Source of the DNA: Ceriagrion tenellum
Lineage: Eukaryota > Arthropoda > Insecta > Odonata > Coenagrionidae
NCBI GenBank assembly: GCA_963169105.1
Contig: OY720641.1
Location: forward strand, 5,967,258-6,031,257
DNA: 64,000 nucleotides
Direction of reading: 5' to 3'
The translations under genes and the position numbers were made by a program. The notes below the pieces were generated by a model. That model made no database searches. It worked only from the letters and a program-made list of their open reading frames with translations, and was not told the origin of the DNA. Shown in pieces: positions 58,548 through 64,000 of this stretch (positions are counted from its first letter, which is position 1; each line of letters begins with the position of its first letter).

Positions 58548-58916
58548 CTAGTGTTTTGCCTGAAACAATCCAACCAAACACATTTTTTTGAAAGATTGGA
58601 AGATCCTTGGCTGTACGGATTTGACCAATGGATGTGAGGTTCCAAATATATCTGCGCCTAAGAGTGCATCGATCTTACAGGGAATATTAAATTCTGGATC
58701 TGCCAAGGTGATTCCCTTATGAATTTTCAGAAGTTTTTTGCTAATTTGATGCATAGGCAGTCTCTGCGTAATTTTTGGGACCACTAAAAACTCGACATTT
58801 GTCTGAAAAGAATTTATGCGAGAACTTACTGTGGCTTGAATGCTACTTGTGACATTTATTATTTCTTGATTAATTCCCATTATTGGTTGGCGTACCCTTG
58901 TGCGCCGAATTCCCAA
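58548..58916 (-). pseudogene. BEL/Pao protease-region fragment
   Basis: A 122-codon frame resembling the DUF1758 aspartic-protease segment (DALLGADIFG, EFLVVPKIT). The preceding codons toward 58980 include stops. Confidence 0.65.
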
Positions 58917-59327
58917 GGCACGAGTGAAGGTTTGACTTATAAAGTTCGATTGCGAACCTTAATCTAGCAGAATTCGGCAGTGATGCATTCACCCTCTCAC
59001 ATCGCTTATGTTAATTATCGCAGTTGCGAGAAGTGTTTGTTGAAATTTATTGGAATTATGAAGACAACTGGTTGTTGCTTCAGTAGTGCCACTAGTCACC
59101 TACTTTTGTTGTTCTCTAAATGCAATAAAGTACTGTGTTTCGTATTACACGTTCGACATAGCCTTGAAGTACACTGAATGGTCATGTGTCCCGAACGAAG
59201 GCAATTTTTGCATAATTTTAACTCCTTAACCTTGAGAAGTCTCTGTGACACACTCATATTTTTAAACAGAGAGCATTGAAAAATGTAATGCTCTTGGTTG
59301 CAAATTGGGCATGACGTAACTTGTGTA

Positions 59328-60335
59328 TTAACGTAAGCAGATGAATTTGATGTGTTGTTTAAACTTGCATGCTCTCAGTTCCTGATCGGGGTTGGTGCTT
59401 CGTTGCACTTGCTGTGATTTCGGTTTAACTTCACCTTCACATACTTCGAGTACCTTGTACCTTTGTTGAAGAAAATTCTTAAGTTCGTTAAAGGTAGGCA
59501 TTTCCCCAACAAATGAAGAGGATTCCCACGATCTTCGTGTAGTAGCATCGAATTTACTTGACATCAAATGAATTAATAAAGTATCCCATTGATCGGTAGG
59601 CTGACCTAAAGCCTTCAAAGCCCGTATGTGTTTTTCAGATTCATCCAATAGCTTGCAAAGGGAGGCTGATGATTCCCTTTGAACTTCGCTTAAATTAAAT
59701 AGCGCTTGGACGTGCTTGTTAATGATGTATTTTTTGCATTCATATCGGTTTTTCAATAGCTCCCATGCCGTATTGTAATTGTCGGCTGACATTTCCAATG
59801 AATGAAGCAACTGCAAGGCATCGCTCTTCAGCGCCGACCTTAAATATTGAAATTTTTGAATGGGTGATAATGCGTCGTTATGATGAATCAGGGACCAAAA
59901 CGAGTCATGAAAGGGCAGCCACTCATCATATGATCCGCTGAAGGTTGGAAGTGGAAGCGTTGGTAGCGGAATCGGCAGTGGGTGAAGGTTACTCAAGCGT
60001 GACTCATTGCAATCAACACGTGAGCTCGCGGATCGTAGGCCTTCTTGTAAAAGGGCCATTAGTTTGAAATAATTCTGTTCGAGTGATTCCCGTTCGTGTG
60101 CTGATGGCGTCGAAAGTTTTGACTCCTGTTCCGCGAGCTCTATAACAGATTGCACTTCATCAAATTCCGACAACGTTTCTTCCAAACGAGCAAGTCTAGA
60201 TTTGATCTGCCCAGGTGACTCCAAGGAACTATCGTCTTCTATGAACTGCCTAAAGCGCGTAAGACGCGACTTCACTAACCCTCTTTTGTGAATTAAGCGT
60301 TTAAATTCTGGAGTATCCATTACGGATAATCCCAA
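59328..60335 (-). pseudogene. gag: BEL/Pao gag
   Basis: A 335-codon frame, probably starting at the internal MDTPEFKRL. It carries the DUF1759-type gag core (LPTFSGSYDEWLPFHDSFWS, LLKNRYECKKYI). The frame ends just before the zinc knuckles, which continue in another frame after a one-base shift near 59350. The knuckles read CPICNQEHYIFQC and CKNCLRSGHMTIQC at about 59300-59180. Confidence 0.88.
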
Positions 60336-60581
60336 TGCAATTTAAATATGAACTCACTCAAATTACTGCCACGGGAAGAATTTATGAGGTATGGAAATCA
60401 TGGTAAGGTGGTGAGGAATTTGCCAGAGAAGCCAGGATTATGAGCTCCACTCACCGATACTGCAATGTGTGGATGGACGTCCTCATTGAAGTTTGTTGAA
60501 AGAGCTTCTGGCTACCAGCACGTGGGTTGAAGTCCGTTTTCTTGTCGTTGAACTGCTCAGGATCACGTCGGGGTCACCAAG

Positions 60582-60841
60582 TGTTGCCGCAGCAGGTCTT
60601 AAACACCTGCTAATTTTAATGCTGATCGAGGAAGTGGCTAAATTAAAATCAAGAATTTTTCCTTAATTTTATTGCGGAAGGAAGTACAGTCTGGTGGGAC
60701 ACCTCCTCGCTGGCTTCTGCTCTCTCCACACTTCTGTGCTTGAATGTCCTTTCCTCCCTCGCGTCGAGACCTCTCTTGCCCCTCGCGATCAGCAGCTTGT
60801 GCGTCGGAGGTAGCGCCACGTAGCGTCGACTGTTTGAATCA
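60582..60841 (-). repeat. BEL/Pao 5' LTR
   Basis: 260 bases starting TGATTCAAACAG and ending GCGGCAACA on the - strand. Highly similar to the 3' LTR except for a roughly 40-base variable block. Confidence 0.85.
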
Positions 60842-62269
60842 CGGCGGCGGGAGTATGAAAGGCCAACAAATGGGCTAATGTGGGATTTGGCATAACTATC
60901 TGGCTAGATATATAAATGAATTATGTTTCCAATCTAAGATCTCACTTCATCATGGCGTAAACAATCTCTCTTTGGAGGTATTCATGGAAGAGTCTTTGAG
61001 GAGATTCACACTGGATAGTTAGCACCTGCTGAATTGCTTCTGTGTTCATCTGCTCTTATTCGAGAAATGTCAAGTCTTTCCTCTGGTAGCCACTTTCTTC
61101 TCTCCCTCCTATTCCAAGAAGGGATCCTAATTACCTATACCTTCCCTCTAATTCATTTTAGTTGGTTTATGAAATTTCTGCTGAAATGCCAGTTTTTGGG
61201 GTGATATGCTTCTTTTGACATAGAATTATTTGGGAAACATGAGGCAAACAATATTTCCTGGCTGATGAATATGCCAAGGGGCTACTTATTCCATGGCAGT
61301 GACACGTGGAGCATCAATGTTGGATAGTGTTTTTCTCCTGTGTCATGAATTATGTGCTTTCCTCCTTTGATGCACCAAGCTGTGCTCAGTCCTTGCTGAG
61401 GTTTGTCGTGAAATGAAGGTGTTGCTCTATTCACCTAATACTTCTTCTTTTCTGAGGCCATTACTTGAGGGTTGTATTGTTGCTTTTAAGTCATACTACT
61501 CCCACAGAAGTTTTGATGGTATTCTTTCTATTTTGGAAATGAATCTGTGTCTTTGTATGAGCAATCACTGTAAAAACATTTGTCATTTTAAAAGCCATGC
61601 AAATCAACAAAAAAACCTGGGATGAAGTGAGAAGTGAAACTGCGTACCTTTGCTAGGAAAAATTCTCACCTTATATAGTTAGTGACATCTGAGTTTTTTT
61701 GATAATACCGAGGACTAGTGAGGAATCATTGATCTCTTTAGGCAAATCAGGAGGGAGGGATTTCCTCACATGGAAGAATGTGTGGTTGCAGAATTTACTA
61801 CTCCTGTCTCATGAAGAAGAACTGACTATGGCTAAATTGAATGTAATGCCACAGTCTTGAAATGACGATGAAAAGGTGGTTCAGAGCTGATGAGCTGAAG
61901 TTAATGCCTTCTGACGGTGTTTTTGAAGCATGTTGAAAATTTTAAGCTAGAACCATTGGAATCGGTAATTGAAAGAAGCAGGGCATTCGACGTGTGTATC
62001 AATTCAGCTGTATTGCTTTTTTTAGAACTCCACAGGGAGTGGAAATATCTGAAGCAACTCCTGATCACAGAATTCTTCTCCCTTGCTTCACCTCCTGCAC
62101 TCTTGACCTTGCAATTTCATTAAAATCACCAGGTCAGGAGTAGTTAATTTAATCTCGGTAGGTTTCATTTTTGCTTCATTCTGCTCTAATTGACATGTTA
62201 TCAGGATAGGTTGGTGACAGCCTTCCTCTTACTTCTCTTCCTGCTTCTTCATTTATAAAAGCTGTCCAT
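60842..62269. other. No gene recognised
   Basis: AT-rich DNA right of the BEL/Pao element. Short frames (61413-61625 and 61917-62123) have no recognisable product. Presumed MBD2/3 intron. Confidence 0.4.
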
Positions 62270-62765
62270 ATCACATGGCCTCCATTATCATTTTCCAATA
62301 CTTCAGTGGAGCTCTTGCTGTATACCTAATGCCTTCTATCATCATCATGTTCTGTATCTCCTTGTGGAGCATAGGTCCTCAACAAAAGCTCTCCACCGGA
62401 CTCTGTTTCTGGCAAGCACCTTCACCTCCCCCCAGGACTTCCCCTCTTGCTTTGCCTCCTCTATCACTCCATTCCTCCCATGTCTTTCTGGGTCTTCCTC
62501 TTCTTTCCCTGACCCTGTTCTGTTTCCTGTTTCACCATATGGTCTTCAGTCTGACGAAGTAGATGGCCAATCCATCTCCATTTCCTGGATTTTATTTCAG
62601 TTTCTAATCGCATTTGTCCTGTCTGCCTCCACAGCTCTTTGTTTGAGATTTTGTCAGGCCATCTTATGCTTAGGATTCTACGTAAACATCTGTTTGTGAA
62701 GACTTGCCTTTTTGGTGACATGGTTTTTGTAACTTTCCAGGTTTCACATATGCATAAAGGAGCAC
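62270..62765 (-). mobile_element. Antisense LINE tail A
   Basis: The reverse-strand frame 62721-62464 encodes FTNRCLRRILSIRWPDKISN and RKWRWIGHLLRQ, the C-terminal zinc-adjacent region of RTE-like LINEs. Fragment only. Confidence 0.65.
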
Positions 62766-63059
62766 TGATTTTACATTTGAGTTGAATAGTCTTAATTTAG
62801 TTCTTGTCATCAACTACCTGGACTGCCAAACATTTATGCCTTCTATCACCCACTCTAAAATTATCTTCTCCATATTTATTAGATATGCCTCTACAATACC
62901 ACATGATAGAAAGTAACGCAACTCAGGGTTCGACGAATGATATGATGATGATCTTTCATCAAAACCCAGGTCATGGTACTTAATATCCTGTTGTATTGTA
63001 AAAGTTTGTTCAGTAAATTTGTTCAACTATGGAATGCCAACTAGTTACTGAAGACTGAG

Positions 63060-63275
63060 TTTTATTTACCTCTTCCTATCCCTTGTGCTGCAGTAGATGA
63101 CCTATCCATCTGTCCCTTCTCCTATTTAGAAATCTCCATCTCTATGGGCCCCAGTTTTCCTTCACTTTTCTCGATATCTCAAAATATGTGATTAGCTCTA
63201 TCCAGCTTATCTTGTCCATTCTTTTGAAACACTGCATCTCAAAAGCCTCCAGTTGTTGCTGATCTCATCCTCTGT
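63060..63275 (-). mobile_element. Antisense LINE tail B
   Basis: The reverse strand reads LEAFEMQCFKRMDKISWIEL and RWIGHLLQH with one stop, the same protein region as tail A but a different family. Fragment only. Confidence 0.55.
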
Positions 63276-64000
63276 TAGCTACTAGGACTTTTTTCTTATG
63301 TCAGTCCAGCGGAAGATTGTATTGGCTGTTGAGAATGTACTGCATTTCTCCAAGGATGTGTGTCAGCTAATATTTACTTTCTGCCAGAACCACAATTTCA
63401 TTTGTTAATCAAAGGATTGGGATCCTTCTTTGTTGTTCTACTACAGCACTTAGCTGGATACACTTAGCTTCATTTTATACCAATAAATTATAAGCACAAG
63501 AATGTTTGGTTGACAGTTATGTAAAAAATGCAAGTGTGTAGCCTTTCTGTGATTTAAAACCTACTGCTGGTATCTGCCCACCTAAACACTAGCAGAAGCA
63601 GAGGAGTCTGTTGTTGGATGTAACGTTAGTGAATAGTTGTTTACTGGATTCTGATTTATTTCAATATTATTTTTCAGTTTTATGGGGAAATTTTAATTTG
63701 CCACTGTATATGTTCATTTCTATTCATTAGTGGTGTTAAATGTCACTTAAATTAATACAAGTGAGCCAACGTCTTGTTTAATTGCGTCAACTTTCAAAAT
63801 TTGTTTATTATCGATGGTCGATTATTTTTGTGTATGGTAAGGTACCGCCATAATTGATTAAGATGTCAGCTACTGTTTAAGAGGTATTAAAAGCTAACTC
63901 ATCATTTTAACAGAAAAAGTGTCGTGAAGGAGAGTTTTTGGAATGAATTGCCTGAAGTATTTTTTAAATTATTTTTGTTTTCCCTGGTTGCACCTGTTAT

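Larger units (their letters stand above)
55047..60841 (-). mobile_element. BEL/Pao LTR retrotransposon, full-length but inactivated
   Basis: LTRs are at 60582-60841 (5') and 55047-55301 (3'). Between them, on the - strand, lie gag, zinc knuckles, a protease-like region, RT, RNase H, integrase and a DUF5641-type tail in the BEL/Pao order. A candidate primer-binding site, TGGTGACCCCGACGTGATC, follows the 5' LTR. Frameshifts occur near 59350 and 58090, and a TGA lies at 55788-55786. No matching 5-base target duplication was found (AATGG versus CGGCG). Confidence 0.9.

Overview
The window is from a large, AT-rich eukaryotic nuclear genome, most likely an insect or other arthropod. Coding sequence is split into short exons by GT-AG introns. 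The intergenic and intronic DNA is dominated by decayed metazoan transposons: non-LTR LINEs, Penelope-like elements, BEL/Pao, piggyBac, mariner, pogo-like MITEs and tRNA-derived SINEs. The species cannot be named from the sequence alone.

Two host genes are supported, both on the + strand. (1) A GRAMD2-type GRAM-domain membrane protein has seven recognisable coding exons between 11029 and 22908. They splice in phase to 428 codons counted from the Met codon at 11066. The order is Ser-rich N-terminus, GRAM domain, very acidic linker, and one C-terminal transmembrane helix that fits an ER membrane-contact anchor. (2) An MBD2/3 orthologue, a methyl-CpG-binding NuRD subunit, has four coding exons between 30929 and 44872, giving 242 codons. 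The last intron does not close inside the window, so the C-terminal coiled-coil exon must lie beyond 64000. Everything from 44873 to the end is therefore probably intron.

Layout. 1-11028: upstream DNA with CpG-rich patches, a 2-copy tandem repeat, two sense fragments of one LINE family and an antisense LINE scrap. 11029-22908: the GRAMD2-like gene, with a SINE, a piggyBac-type MITE, a mariner relic, a Penelope-like remnant with inverted ends and a LINE fragment in its introns. 22909-30928: 3' UTR and intergenic DNA with two MITEs, a 226-bp palindrome flanked by 14-bp direct repeats, and a SINE. 30650-30740: probable MBD2/3 promoter with TATCGATA (DRE-like) motifs. 30929-44872: MBD2/3, with a Penelope-like GIY-YIG fragment, a 3.7-kb segment bounded by degenerate inverted repeats and a decayed LINE in its introns. 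44873-64000: a transposon nest. It holds a 4.08-kb element with about 98% identical 558-bp inverted terminal repeats, an inverted-5' LINE, a piggyBac relic split by a deleted mariner, a nearly complete but inactivated BEL/Pao element with both LTRs, and LINE tails.

The most unusual items are the long-inverted-repeat element at 46276-50352 and the palindromic insertion at 28241-28511. Also notable are the Penelope-like remnant with inverted ends at 20309-20957 and the antisense bias of autonomous transposons along MBD2/3. I saw no rRNA, CRISPR array, intact tRNA gene, or bacterial or plasmid sequence.
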